Positions 34,768 to 44,359 of a DNA stretch of 60,468 bases are shown one piece after another. The stretch spans positions 1 through 60,468 of the forward strand of contig QFNF01000015.1 of the NCBI GenBank assembly GCA_003240755.1, written 5' to 3'. The DNA comes from Sphingomonas hengshuiensis (GTDB lineage Bacteria > Pseudomonadota > Alphaproteobacteria > Sphingomonadales > Sphingomonadaceae). The notes beneath the pieces are model-generated. The model searched no databases. It worked only from the letters and a program-made list of their open reading frames with translations, and was not told where the DNA came from. How positions within the stretch are numbered: the stretch's first letter is position 1; each line of letters starts with the position of its first letter. A program made the translations under genes and the position numbers.

Positions 34768-36908
34768 GGTGGTGGCGGCGGGGCGATCGTCTCCGGCGCT
34801 TCCCATGGATGCCGCCCGCCGCGCCGGACCGTCGTCACCCGCCCGGTCGATAGCGTCACCGCCACTCCGCCGGTCCGCCGCAACAGGCTGCGGTCGAGCT
34901 TCAGCCAGCGCGGACGGCATCGGTCGGGCAGCCGCCGTTCGCTGACGACGATATCCGCCCGCGCACAGGCGGCGACCAGTTCGCCCCAGGGCACGGCATA
35001 GCCGCTGCGCGTTGCGAGGATCGTCCAGCGCCGCCCGCCCGCCGTGCGGATCGCGACGCACAGGTCAGGGCTGCACCGCGCGTTCGGTTGTTCGGACAGC
35101 GGCGGCAGGTCGCCGGTCACGCCCCCGCCCTCGCCCAGCGTCGACCGGACATAGTCGCCCGCCCGGTCGCGCAGGATCGCCATGCCGCCATCCCCGGTCG
35201 CCAGTGCCAGATGCCGGCCGTCGCCGGTCACGAGCAGGTCGGGTGCCGGCGTCGCCAACGCCCACACCGCCCCCGCCGCCAGCGGCACGATGCCCCAACG
35301 CCGCCACCGCGCGCGCCACAGCGCGATCCACAACCCGCCCATGACCATCGCCGCGAACGCCCCGTCGGGCATCGCCGGCAGCGCCGCCACCGATCCCGGC
35401 GCCGACGAAACGAGGTGCGCGATCCACAACAGCAGCGCCAGCGACCGCTCGACCGCCCACCATGCCGGCGCGCCCAGCCCGACCAGATCGAGCAGCAGTG
35501 CCAGCGCCTCCAGCGGCATGGTGACGAATGTCGTCAGCGGGATCGCGACGATGTTCGCCAGTGCGCCATACAGCCCGGCCTTGTGGAAATGATACAGCCC
35601 GATCGGCATCAACGCCGCCTCGACCACCAGTCCGGTCAGCAGCAGCGAGGCGAGCCCGCGCAGCAACCGCCGCCACGCCGCCTCGTCGCGTGCCAGGAAC
35701 CAGCGGCGCACACGCGGATGCTCGTGCAGGGCGACGATCGCCGTCACCGCGGCAAAGCTCAACTGAAAGCTCGGCCCGGCCAGCGATTCGGGCAGCACCA
35801 GCAGCACCAGCAACGCGCCGGTAGCGATCATCCGCAACGTGATCGCCTCGCGCCCCAGCGACAGCGCTGCCAGCACCAGCAACGCCGCGATGCACGACCG
35901 CACCGTGGGCACGTCCGCCCCCGACAACCAGGTGTAGCCGAGCGCCGCGACGGCCCCCGCGCCCGCAGCCACCACGGGCAGCCGTACGCGCAGCGCCAGC
36001 GGCGGGAACAGCGCCAGCAGCTTCAGCACCAGCGTCATGGTCGCCACGACCATGGCGGTCACGTGCAACCCGCTGATCGACAACAGATGCGCCAGCCCCG
36101 ACCGCCGCATCGCCTCGGCATCGGCCTCGTCGATCGCACCACGGTCGCCGGTGACGAATGCTGCGGCGATCCCGCCCGCGCTGCCATCGACCCGGCCGAC
36201 AATATGGCCGGTAAGCGACGCGCGCAGCCCGGCATTGCCGGGATCGCCCGGCGCGACCACCCGGATCGGCGCAAATCCGCGCCCGGTCGCGCCGATCCCC
36301 TGAAACCACGCGGTCCGCGCAAAGTCATAGGCCCCCGGCAACGCGGCGGACGGCGGCGGCATCAGCCGCGCACGCAGCGATATCCGACTGCCGGCAACGA
36401 TGCCCGCCGGCACGTCCCGCGCGGCGACATTCACCCGCACCCGCGGCGGCAGGGCGCTCCCGCTTCCCGGCCTGAGCGTCAGCCGCACCAGCCCGCGCGC
36501 CGGCAACGGCTCGACCCGCTCGACCTCGCCGGTGAACGTCGCCACCACCGGCCGGGCCAGCACCGGCGCGGCGACCCGCTCCGCCCGCCACCACACCAGT
36601 GCGCAGCCGAGCATCGCCAGCGTGCCCGCCACGGCGATCGCCCGCGCCGTCCGCGTCCCCCACGGCAACACCATCCCCGCCAGCGCGACCGACAGCGCGA
36701 CCATCAGGAACGCCGCCCATGCCCCCTGCCCCGGCAATCGGAACCATGCGGCGATGCCCAGCCCCAGCGCGACCGGCATCCACAGCGGCAATTGCCCCCG
36801 CTCCGCCTCGGCCAATGCCTCGAGCCGCCCAAGGAACCCGGACGGGGGGCGCACGGTTTGAAGCGTGCCGAGTGCCATGCTAGGGGCGGTCGCGGCTGCA
36901 TTTGCCAT
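34713..36908 (-). CDS. ComEC/Rec2 family competence membrane protein
   Basis: A 731-residue inner-membrane protein of the DNA-uptake channel family. It has an N-terminal DUF4131 region (about 1-200), the Competence domain signature [13 protein letters not shown] (about 270-282) in a multi-helix channel region (about 220-520), and a C-terminal segment corresponding to the metallo-beta-lactamase-like part. That C-terminal part is short and lacks a clear HxHxDH motif, so nuclease activity looks lost, as in many alphaproteobacterial members. It is divergent from gltX with 33 bp between starts. Confidence 0.88.
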   Translation of the reverse strand: MANAAATAPSMALGTLQTVRPPSGFLGRLEALAEAERGQLPLWMPVALGLGIAAWFRLPGQGAWAAFLMVALSVALAGMVLPWGTRTARAIAVAGTLAMLGCALVWWRAERVAAPVLARPVVATFTGEVERVEPLPARGLVRLTLRPGSGSALPPRVRVNVAARDVPAGIVAGSRISLRARLMPPPSAALPGAYDFARTAWFQGIGATGRGFAPIRVVAPGDPGNAGLRASLTGHIVGRVDGSAGGIAAAFVTGDRGAIDEADAEAMRRSGLAHLLSISGLHVTAMVVATMTLVLKLLALFPPLALRVRLPVVAAGAGAVAALGYTWLSGADVPTVRSCIAALLVLAALSLGREAITLRMIATGALLVLLVLPESLAGPSFQLSFAAVTAIVALHEHPRVRRWFLARDEAAWRRLLRGLASLLLTGLVVEAALMPIGLYHFHKAGLYGALANIVAIPLTTFVTMPLEALALLLDLVGLGAPAWWAVERSLALLLWIAHLVSSAPGSVAALPAMPDGAFAAMVMGGLWIALWRARWRRWGIVPLAAGAVWALATPAPDLLVTGDGRHLALATGDGGMAILRDRAGDYVRSTLGEGGGVTGDLPPLSEQPNARCSPDLCVAIRTAGGRRWTILATRSGYAVPWGELVAACARADIVVSERRLPDRCRPRWLKLDRSLLRRTGGVAVTLSTGRVTTVRRGGRHPWEAPETIAPPPPPYRVRRNGRNGGVSDAAR

Positions 36909-36941
36909 AGTGTTTCACCCGATGTCTGGGAGCATCCGCGC

Positions 36942-38372
36942 TTGGGCGCAACCAATTCCGCGACGCCTGTCGTCACCCGTTTCGCGCCGTCGCCGACCGG
37001 CTTCCTCCATATCGGCGGCGCGCGCACCGCGTTGTTCAACTGGCTCTATGCCCGCCGCCACGGCGGCCGGTTCCTGCTGCGGATCGAGGATACCGATCGC
37101 GCGCGCTCGACCCAGCCGGCGATCGACGCGATCCTCGATGGCATGCGCTGGCTCGGCCTCGACTGGGACGGCGACGCCGTGTTCCAGTTCGCGCGCGCCG
37201 ACCGCCATGCAGCCGTCGCCAACCAGTTGCTCGACGCGGGCCATGCCTATCGCTGCTATGCCAGCGCCGAGGAACTCGCCGCCCTTCGCGAGGAGCAGCG
37301 GGCGGCGGGCAGGCCGATCCGCTATGATGGCCGCTGGCGCGACCGCGCGCCCGGGGATGCGCCGGAGGGCGCGCCCTTCGTCGTCCGCCTGAAGGCACCG
37401 AAGGAAGGCACGGTCACGATCCCCGACCAGGTGCAGGGCGATGTCACCGTCGCCAATGCCGAACTGGACGATTTCGTCCTGCTGCGCTCCGACGGTACCC
37501 CCACCTACATGCTCGCGGTCGTCGTCGACGATCACGACATGGGCGTGACCCATGTCATCCGCGGCGACGACCACCTCAACAACGCCTTCCGCCAGCTCGC
37601 GCTGATCCGCGCGATGGACGCGGTCGAGGGCGGCTGGCCCGACCCGGTCTATGCCCATGTGCCGCTGATCCACGGCGCCGACGGTGCCAAGCTGTCGAAG
37701 CGTCACGGCGCGCTGGGCGTGGAGGCCTATCGCGACGACCTCGGCGTGCTGCCCGAAGCGCTCAACAACTATCTGCTGCGTCTGGGCTGGGGGCATGGCG
37801 ATGAGGAGATCATCAGCCGCGAACGTGCCACGGAAGTCTTCGACCTGTCGGGCGTCGGCCGGTCGCCGTCGCGCTTCGACACCAGGAAGCTGCTGAACCT
37901 GAACGGCCATTACATCCGCGAAGCGGACGATGCGCGGCTGACCGATCTGGTCGCCCGGCGCCTGCCCGACGGGATCGACCGCGATCTGCTGCATCGCGCC
38001 ATGCCGGTGCTGAAGGTTCGCGCCGCCGACATCAACGAACTCGCCGCCAACGCCGCCTTCTTCTTCCGGTCACGCCCGCTGACCATGGACGATGGCGCGA
38101 CCGCGCTGCTGACCGCGGACGCTCGTGCGATTTTGTCGCAGTTGCACGCCAAGCTTGACGCACTCGCAGCATGGGATACGGAGACGATCGAAGCTGCGGT
38201 ACGCGAAGTGGCGGAGGCGGCGGGGTTGAAGCTGGGTGCCGCCGCGCAACCGCTTCGCGCCGCGCTGACGGGCTCGCGCACCTCACCGGGTATCTTCGAC
38301 GTGCTCGCCCTGCTGGGCCGCGACGAAAGCCTGGGCCGCATCAAAGACCAGATGGCCGCACCGGCCGCATAA
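36942..38372 (+). CDS. gltX: glutamyl-tRNA synthetase
   Basis: Charges tRNA-Glu; the 476-residue class I synthetase has the HIGH-type motif [19 protein letters not shown] (about 14-32) and the KMSKS-type motif KLSKRHG (about 248-254), with normal length. The frame has no ATG or GTG at a sensible position upstream of the conserved start; the TTG at 36942, giving (M)[19 protein letters not shown], is preceded by GGGAG at about 10 bases and is the likely initiator. It lies 18 bp before gltA on the same strand. Confidence 0.95.
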   Translation: MGATNSATPVVTRFAPSPTGFLHIGGARTALFNWLYARRHGGRFLLRIEDTDRARSTQPAIDAILDGMRWLGLDWDGDAVFQFARADRHAAVANQLLDAGHAYRCYASAEELAALREEQRAAGRPIRYDGRWRDRAPGDAPEGAPFVVRLKAPKEGTVTIPDQVQGDVTVANAELDDFVLLRSDGTPTYMLAVVVDDHDMGVTHVIRGDDHLNNAFRQLALIRAMDAVEGGWPDPVYAHVPLIHGADGAKLSKRHGALGVEAYRDDLGVLPEALNNYLLRLGWGHGDEEIISRERATEVFDLSGVGRSPSRFDTRKLLNLNGHYIREADDARLTDLVARRLPDGIDRDLLHRAMPVLKVRAADINELAANAAFFFRSRPLTMDDGATALLTADARAILSQLHAKLDALAAWDTETIEAAVREVAEAAGLKLGAAAQPLRAALTGSRTSPGIFDVLALLGRDESLGRIKDQMAAPAA

Positions 38373-38390
38373 CGAGACAGGAGACGCCAC

Positions 38391-39674
38391 ATGGCCGATA
38401 ACGCGAAACTGCAGGTTGCGGGCAAGGACGTCGAATTTCCGGTTCGATCGGGAACGATCGGTCCCGATGTCGTCGATATCCGCAAGCTGTATGCGCAGAC
38501 GGGCAATTTCACCTACGATCCCGGCTTTACCTCGACCGCAAGCTGCGATTCGGCGCTGACCTATATCGATGGCGACGAGGGCGTGCTGCTGCACCGCGGC
38601 TATCCGATCGGGCAACTGGCCGAAGAGTCGAGCTTCATGGAGGTCGCCTATCTGCTGCTGAACGGCGAACTGCCGTCGGGCGGCGAACTGGACAAGTTCA
38701 CCGGCACGATCACGCGCCACACCATGCTGCACGAACAGCTCGCCGGCTTCTATCGCGGCTTCCGGCGCGATGCGCACCCGATGGCGGTGATGTGCGGTGT
38801 CGTCGGCGCGCTGTCGGCCTTCTACCACGACTCGACCGACATCACCGATCCGCACCAGCGGATGGTCGCCAGCCACCGGCTGATCGCCAAGATGCCGACG
38901 ATCGCGGCCATGGCGTACAAGTACAGCGTGGGCCAGCCGTTCATCTATCCGAAGAACGACCTGAGCTACACCGGCAACTTCCTGCGCATGACCTTCGGCG
39001 TGCCCGCCGAGGAATATGAGGTGAACCCGGTCGTCGAAAAGGCGCTGGACCGCATCTTCATCCTGCATGCCGACCATGAACAGAACGCGTCGACCTCGAC
39101 CGTGCGCCTTGCCGGTTCGTCGGGGGCCAATCCGTTCGCGTGCATCGCGGCGGGCATCGCCTGCCTGTGGGGTCCGGCGCATGGCGGCGCGAACGAAGCC
39201 GCGCTCAACATGCTGCGCGAGATCGGCACCCCCGACCGCATCCCGGAATATATCGCCCGCGCCAAGAACAAGGACGATCCGTTCCGCCTGATGGGCTTTG
39301 GCCATCGCGTGTACAAGAACTACGACCCGCGCGCGACCGTCATGCAGAAGACGGTGCGCGAGGTGTTCGACTCGCTCGGCGTCAACGACCCCGTGTTCGA
39401 AACCGCGCTGCAGCTCGAGGAAATCGCCCTCAACGACGATTATTTCCGGGAAAAGAAGCTGTTCCCGAACGTCGATTTCTATTCGGGCGTCATCCTGTCG
39501 GCGATCGGTTTCCCGACCACCATGTTCACCGCGCTGTTCGCCCTTGCCCGCACCGTCGGCTGGGTCGCGCAGTGGAACGAGATGATCTCGGACCCCGAGC
39601 AGAAGATCGGTCGCCCGCGCCAGCTCTACACCGGGCCGACGCAGCGCGACTATCTGCCGGTGGGCAAGCGCTGA
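38391..39674 (+). CDS. gltA: citrate synthase (type II)
   Basis: Condenses oxaloacetate and acetyl-CoA at TCA-cycle entry. The 427-residue hexameric-type enzyme shows [18 protein letters not shown], the active-site histidines in [25 protein letters not shown] and [28 protein letters not shown], and the catalytic Asp region [16 protein letters not shown]. The ribosome site AGGAGA is 8-9 bases before the ATG. Co-directional with gltX and directly followed (1 bp gap) by a small membrane-protein gene. Confidence 0.97.
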   Translation: MADNAKLQVAGKDVEFPVRSGTIGPDVVDIRKLYAQTGNFTYDPGFTSTASCDSALTYIDGDEGVLLHRGYPIGQLAEESSFMEVAYLLLNGELPSGGELDKFTGTITRHTMLHEQLAGFYRGFRRDAHPMAVMCGVVGALSAFYHDSTDITDPHQRMVASHRLIAKMPTIAAMAYKYSVGQPFIYPKNDLSYTGNFLRMTFGVPAEEYEVNPVVEKALDRIFILHADHEQNASTSTVRLAGSSGANPFACIAAGIACLWGPAHGGANEAALNMLREIGTPDRIPEYIARAKNKDDPFRLMGFGHRVYKNYDPRATVMQKTVREVFDSLGVNDPVFETALQLEEIALNDDYFREKKLFPNVDFYSGVILSAIGFPTTMFTALFALARTVGWVAQWNEMISDPEQKIGRPRQLYTGPTQRDYLPVGKR

Positions 39675-39675
39675 C

Positions 39676-39882
39676 ATGCGCATCGTCCGGCGCGCGCTCA
39701 CGATCGTTGGCGCGATCCTCGCATGCGTCGGACTGTTCTGGCTGGGCCAGGGGATGGGGATCATCCGCTGGCCCGCCGGTTCCTTCATGGTCGACCAGTA
39801 TCTCTGGGTCGTCAGCGGATCGGTGATCGCCGCCCTTGGCCTGTTGCTGGTCCTGATCGCACGTCGCCTGCCACGCCGCTGA
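39676..39882 (+). CDS. small membrane protein
   Basis: A 68-residue protein with two predicted membrane helices (ALTIVGAILACVGLFWLGQG and LWVVSGSVIAALGLLLVLIARR) separated by a short loop (MGIIRWPAGSFMVDQYL), and a basic tail. It starts 1 bp after the gltA stop, so it is co-transcribed and probably translated by reinitiation. Similar tiny proteins with the WPAGSFMVDQ-type loop occur in sphingomonads; function unknown. Confidence 0.7.
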   Translation: MRIVRRALTIVGAILACVGLFWLGQGMGIIRWPAGSFMVDQYLWVVSGSVIAALGLLLVLIARRLPRR

Positions 39883-40060
39883 TCCGATTGCGGCACCCCG
39901 GGTTGCGACGGCGGCGCCCCGAACACGATATCGGGCCCGTCCTGCCAACCGGACTCCTGTCCCGCGCACCAGCACCCTCTCCCTTCGTGTCGCCGCCCGA
40001 CCCGATGACGGATGGTCGCTCAAGGCTTCCGCAAATCATGGAAAGCAGCTAGGCGAGCGG

Positions 40061-40651
40061 ATGACCACCGCCCCGCCCCCTACCCGGTCGCAGCGCCTGA
40101 AGGCGGCGACGGCCGCGATCCACGACCGGCTCGACGCGCGCATCATCGCGCTCGATCCGTTCGCGTCGCGGGAACGCTATGTCCGCTTCCTGCGTGCGCA
40201 GCAGGCGTTCCACGACACGCTTGCCCCGCTCTATGCCGCGCCCTCGCTCCGCGCCGAACTTCCCGATCTCGCCGAGCGCGATCGGTCGACGGCGATCGCC
40301 GCCGACCTCGCCGATATCGCGCTGCCGCCGCCCGCTATGCCCGACCTGCCGCCGGTCGAGCATGTCGACATGTCGACGTCGCTCGGATGGCTCTATGTCG
40401 CCGAAGGATCGTCGCTCGGCGCGGCGTTCCTGCTGAAGGCGGCACGGACGATCGGACTGGATGTCGATCACGGCGCGCGCCATCTGGCGGGGCATCCCGA
40501 CGGCCGTGCGGTACATTGGCGGCGCTTCACCGCGCGGGTCGATGCGATCGACATGACCGCGGCACAGGAGGAACGGATGTTCGCCGCCGCCCGCGACGCC
40601 TTTGCCCGGTTCCGCGATCTGACCGAAGCGGCATTCGCGCCGCAAGGCTGA
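40061..40651 (+). CDS. biliverdin-producing heme oxygenase
   Basis: Cleaves heme to biliverdin, iron and carbon monoxide; cytosolic. The 196-residue all-helical protein has the proximal-ligand histidine in KAATAAIHDRLDAR (His21) and the distal-helix glycine-rich segment TSLGWLYVAEGSSLGAAFLLK (about 109-129), matching the HemO/BphO group. In many bacteria this enzyme is paired with a bacteriophytochrome, but none is visible here, so iron release from heme or chromophore supply to a distant phytochrome are both possible. It converges on the kinase-like gene. Confidence 0.88.
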   Translation: MTTAPPPTRSQRLKAATAAIHDRLDARIIALDPFASRERYVRFLRAQQAFHDTLAPLYAAPSLRAELPDLAERDRSTAIAADLADIALPPPAMPDLPPVEHVDMSTSLGWLYVAEGSSLGAAFLLKAARTIGLDVDHGARHLAGHPDGRAVHWRRFTARVDAIDMTAAQEERMFAAARDAFARFRDLTEAAFAPQG

Positions 40652-40676
40652 TCGGCTGACCCGGTACGCGGCGCGC

Positions 40677-42050
40677 CTAGAACCGCCCCGGCAGCAACAG
40701 CACGAACCGCGCGCCCTGTCCCGGCGCACTGTCGACCAGCAGATCGCCGTGCATCGCCCGCGCCAGCCGGCGCGCGATATACAGGCCCAGCCCGCTGCCC
40801 CCCGCCTCGGTCGGGTCGACCCGGCCGAATTTCGCGAAGATGCGCTCCTGGTCCGCCACAGCGATGCCCTTGCCCTGATCGGCGACGATCACCGCGGCGT
40901 CGTCTCCGTCGCGCTCCATCCGGATCCACACCGTGCCGCCCGGCGGCGAATAGCGCACCGCGTTGCCGATCAGGTTGACTAGTATCTGCAGCACCCGGCG
41001 GAACTCGCCGCTGGCGGGCAGGCTGTCGTCGAACGACGGACGGTCGATCCGCACATCGCCCTGCGCCGCGCGCACGGCCAGCAGACCCGCCGCCCGGCGC
41101 GCCACATCGGCAAGGTCGAGCTCCTCGACCGTCACCTCGAAATCGGCACGCTCGATCGCCGACAGATCCTCCAGATCGTCGACCAGCCCCAGCAGATGCC
41201 GGCCGGCGCTCGCGATATCGGCGGCATAGGCGACGTAATCGTCGCGCAGCGGCCCTTCGGTCTGGGCCGACATGCTGTCGGCATTGGCGATGATCCGCCC
41301 CAGCGGATCGCGCAGCGCGCGACCGATACGGCGGCTGAACCCGTCGGGCAGGTCGGTCGACGCCTCCTCGACAGCAGCAGCCGCCGCCGGTCCGTCGCGC
41401 AGGCTGTGCGCGGCGCCGTCGAACCCCGCGAACTGCCCCTGCGCGTCGATGCGCGGAACGGCAGACAGGCGGACGCGATGCGCCGTTCCACGAATCGCCG
41501 CCTCCTGCCCGTCGAACCACGCCTGCGCCGCCAGCGCGCTCAGGATCGGGAAGCCGCCATCGCCATCGTCGTTCAGCACGAACAGCCGCGTGATCGGCTG
41601 TCCCAGCACCGCCTGCGGATCGAAGCCGAAGCGTGGCCCGGCATGGTCCGACACCTGCGTCAGGTGCAGCGCGGCGTCGGTCGTCCACAACCAGTCGGCA
41701 TCGGCACGCAGGAAATCGGCCTCGCGCCGCGACAGCGGTTCGGCCTCCCACGGTGCCCCCGCCTGCCACCCGCCGACCTCCAGCCGGATGCCGAGTTCGT
41801 CGGGCTCGGCACGCACGCTCAGCGCGATGTCGTCCTCGCCATCGGCGGCTACGATCGACCGGCTCAGCGCGATGTTCAGCCGCTGCACCAGCCGCACCAG
41901 CGCCGCGATCTGCGGCACGGCGACCGGCTGTCCCGGCGCACCGCCCGCGCGACGGTTCAGCTCGGCCAGACGCGGTTCGGCGTCCAGCAGCAGTCCGTCC
42001 GCCGACAATCGCCCGATCGCGGGCGGGCTTCCCGGCCGGTGATCGTTCAC
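40677..42050 (-). CDS. PAS-containing histidine kinase-like protein lacking the H-box histidine
   Basis: A 457-residue soluble protein with a PAS region (about 112-215), a DHp-like helix pair (about 236-300) and an HATPase_c domain (about 330-457). N, G1, F and G2 boxes are intact: ILVNLIGNAVRYSPPGG, DQGKGIA, IFAKFGR and GSGLGLYIARRL. In the DHp the segment R-I-G-R-A-L-R-D-P-L aligns with the S-H-E-L-R-T-P-L H-box, placing Arg244 where the phosphorylated histidine should be. It starts with GTG, overlapping the DUF2336 stop as GTGA (42047-42050). It may act as an ATP-binding scaffold or partner of another kinase. Confidence 0.82.
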   Translation of the reverse strand: MNDHRPGSPPAIGRLSADGLLLDAEPRLAELNRRAGGAPGQPVAVPQIAALVRLVQRLNIALSRSIVAADGEDDIALSVRAEPDELGIRLEVGGWQAGAPWEAEPLSRREADFLRADADWLWTTDAALHLTQVSDHAGPRFGFDPQAVLGQPITRLFVLNDDGDGGFPILSALAAQAWFDGQEAAIRGTAHRVRLSAVPRIDAQGQFAGFDGAAHSLRDGPAAAAAVEEASTDLPDGFSRRIGRALRDPLGRIIANADSMSAQTEGPLRDDYVAYAADIASAGRHLLGLVDDLEDLSAIERADFEVTVEELDLADVARRAAGLLAVRAAQGDVRIDRPSFDDSLPASGEFRRVLQILVNLIGNAVRYSPPGGTVWIRMERDGDDAAVIVADQGKGIAVADQERIFAKFGRVDPTEAGGSGLGLYIARRLARAMHGDLLVDSAPGQGARFVLLLPGRF

Positions 42051-43141
42051 TGCGCCAACCCGAGCGCCAGCATCGCGGCGTGATAATCGGCGTCGAGCGC
42101 CATCGGCGCCAGCGCGACGCGTGCGGCCGCGGGCGTCACCTCCATGATGCTGTCGATCCGGTCGGCGAACCCCTCGACGTCGCGCACCGGTTCGGCCTCG
42201 GCTAGGGCGAAGCCGATCCGCGCGATCGTGGCGCGATCGACCGCCAGCGCACGCAGCACGACCCATAGCCGCGCGCCATCGGGATCGATCACCAGGTCGC
42301 GGACCCGTTCGAACGCCAGCCCGCTGGCGCGCGCCACGATCGCGGCGAACAACACCAGCCGCCCGTCGCCGATCGCCTCGGCCAGAAGTGCCGGCACCTC
42401 GTCGCCCTGCGGCTCGACCGCCTGGGCCAGCCGCATCGCCGCGACCTCCAGCGGCACCAGTTCGCCCTGCGCATCGACCGCGCGCCTGACCGATTCGGCC
42501 AGCGCCGCATCCAGCGCGGCGATCCGGTCGCCCGCGCCCGCCATCTCGCGCAGCGCCGCCGCGACCCACCATGCGATCCGCGCATGATGCGGCCGGATCA
42601 GGTCGACCGCCCCCGGCACCGCCTCCCCCACGCTGCCGCGCCGTGCCTGCGCCGCCAGCATCGCGATCGCCGCCGCGGCGACCAGCCGGTCGCTGGCCTG
42701 CGCCAGCCGCGCGACCATCGTCGGCCCGTCGTTCCCCGGCAGCACCATCACCGGCAGCGCGCGGGCCAGCGCGTCCATCCGCACGCGCGCATATAATTCG
42801 CCGAACAGCGCCGGTTCGCGGAACAGGCCCGCGCGCACGACCCGGTCGAACGGCGATCCGGCCGTGCGCAGCCCCTGCGCCAGCGCCGGCTCCCCGCGCG
42901 ATCCGAGCAGCCGCGCGGCATGGTCGCGTATCCCGGCATCGACCCCGGCGACGGTCGCGCGCATCGTCGCGTCGAGCGCGGCGGCGGTGCGATCGTCGAT
43001 CCGCGCATCATCGGGGATGTGGAAATGATCCGCCGCCGCGCGCAGGCGACGATGCCCGGCCCGTTCGGCCGCCGCGACATGGTCGAGCAGCAGCAGGGCG
43101 GAGGCATCGGCTTCGCGGGGATCGACCGGATCGACTGACAT
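42047..43141 (-). CDS. DUF2336 domain protein
   Basis: A 364-residue soluble, Ala/Leu-rich helical-repeat protein of the DUF2336 family (alphaproteobacteria, function unknown, HEAT-like layout). Repeating helices such as RLVAAAAIAMLAAQARRG and DGRLVLFAAIVARASGLAFERVRDLV are characteristic. It is translationally coupled to the kinase-like gene downstream (GTGA overlap), suggesting the two proteins work together, perhaps with DUF2336 as sensor or adaptor. Preceded by the two-domain membrane protein gene on the same strand (35 bp gap). Confidence 0.82.
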   Translation of the reverse strand: MSVDPVDPREADASALLLLDHVAAAERAGHRRLRAAADHFHIPDDARIDDRTAAALDATMRATVAGVDAGIRDHAARLLGSRGEPALAQGLRTAGSPFDRVVRAGLFREPALFGELYARVRMDALARALPVMVLPGNDGPTMVARLAQASDRLVAAAAIAMLAAQARRGSVGEAVPGAVDLIRPHHARIAWWVAAALREMAGAGDRIAALDAALAESVRRAVDAQGELVPLEVAAMRLAQAVEPQGDEVPALLAEAIGDGRLVLFAAIVARASGLAFERVRDLVIDPDGARLWVVLRALAVDRATIARIGFALAEAEPVRDVEGFADRIDSIMEVTPAAARVALAPMALDADYHAAMLALGLAQ

Positions 43142-43176
43142 GGTTCTGGCTTTAACCTTACCCGGTTAAGGCGATA

Positions 43177-44349
43177 CTAAGCCTCTCGCCGCAGGATTTC
43201 GATGGCATGGACCAGCGTCGCGCCGGCGTGAAGCGCAACCAGCGCGAGCCCGACCGTCGACGTTCCGGCCAGCGCGAACGGCGCCAGCAGGACCGGCGCC
43301 GTCGCCGGACTCGCCGCCCATGGCGGGCGCACCGCCGGCAGCCGCCGCGCAAGGATCGTCGCCGCCACGCCGACGACCGCCAGCACGCCCGCCGTCCCGG
43401 TCTGCACGATCAGCGACTGGACCAGCCCGATGCCCAGCACCCCGGCGACGCCCAGTATCTCCAGCCCGCGTTCCTGCCACGCGGCATGATCGTCCTCGCC
43501 GCGCAGCCATCCCAGCAGCGATCCCGCCGACAGGATCACCATCGACAGGAACAGCAGCACGGTCGCCGCACCCGCTCCCCAGAATGCGATCGCCGCCAGT
43601 CCGGCGACCCCCAATGCGCCCCCCGCGGCGCCGATCGCCACATCGGGCACCTTGCGCCGCACCAGCAGCGGCAGCAGCAGCCGCGCGACCGGGGTGAAGA
43701 CATAGCGATCGATCCACCCGGTGCGCTGTTCGGCCAGCGACGCCAGCACGTCCTTGCTGCGCACCTCCAGCGTGCCGGCATCGCGCTCCACGCCATGGCC
43801 CGACCGCGCGGCCTTGGCCGGCAACAGGACATGCGCGGCGCGCGCCTGCGTCGCGACGCGCAGCAGCGTCGACTGGAAATCATATTCGGGCGGCAGGCGC
43901 GCGGCATCGTCCAGCCGGGCGATCGACAGCGTGGCGACGCCGGCCCAGCAATGGTCGGCATCGACCCGTTCGACCGCGGTCGCATCGCCGTTGGGAGTGA
44001 CCAGCAGCGTGTCGGCCGGCTCCAATGCCATCCCCTCGACCACCGCATCGGTCGTGACCAGCCCGTCGGCCAGCGCGACGATGGTGGCCAGCGGATGCGC
44101 CTTCGCCTTCGCCTCGTCGGCGGTGCGAACGATATCGACCGTGATGCCGCGCCGCCCGATCCGGTTGACCGCCGCCGCCAGCGAGGGCGTCACCCGCCCG
44201 ACCGCGACCAGCACCTGTCCCGCCCCGGCGGCGAGCAGCAGCCGCGCCTGATATTCGATCAGGGTCATGCCGCCAAAGGGCAGGGTGGCCGCCAGCACGC
44301 CGGGCTGGTGCTCGGCTTCCTCGGTCGCGAAAATAAGGCCGGTCAGCAT
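43177..44349 (-). CDS. membrane protein with nucleotidyltransferase-like and CDP-alcohol phosphatidyltransferase-like parts
   Basis: A 390-residue protein in two parts. Residues about 1-200 are soluble and have the layout of a sugar nucleotidyltransferase (FGGMTLIEYQARLLLAAGAGQVLVAVG), but the glycine/arginine nucleotide loop is absent. Residues about 205-390 contain IDRYVFTPVARLLLPLLVRRKVPDVAIGAAGG and five or six membrane segments, reminiscent of CDP-alcohol phosphatidyltransferases, yet the DG...AR...G...D...D signature is not visible. The fused order recalls inositol-phosphate cytidylyltransferase/DIPP synthase. It may be a degenerate or redirected version. It follows anmK by 10 bp. Confidence 0.6.
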   Translation of the reverse strand: MLTGLIFATEEAEHQPGVLAATLPFGGMTLIEYQARLLLAAGAGQVLVAVGRVTPSLAAAVNRIGRRGITVDIVRTADEAKAKAHPLATIVALADGLVTTDAVVEGMALEPADTLLVTPNGDATAVERVDADHCWAGVATLSIARLDDAARLPPEYDFQSTLLRVATQARAAHVLLPAKAARSGHGVERDAGTLEVRSKDVLASLAEQRTGWIDRYVFTPVARLLLPLLVRRKVPDVAIGAAGGALGVAGLAAIAFWGAGAATVLLFLSMVILSAGSLLGWLRGEDDHAAWQERGLEILGVAGVLGIGLVQSLIVQTGTAGVLAVVGVAATILARRLPAVRPPWAASPATAPVLLAPFALAGTSTVGLALVALHAGATLVHAIEILRREA

Positions 44350-44359
44350 CGCCGAGCGG

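Noticed and set aside
35088..36941. A long N-terminal extension of gltX
   Set aside because: It is antisense to comEC and Arg/Gln/His-rich; glutamyl-tRNA synthetase begins at about 36942.
40677..42572. Longer N-terminus for the kinase-like protein
   Set aside because: The part beyond 42050 overlaps the DUF2336 coding region in another frame and is Arg/Gly/Ala low-complexity; the GTG at 42050 gives a coupled start.
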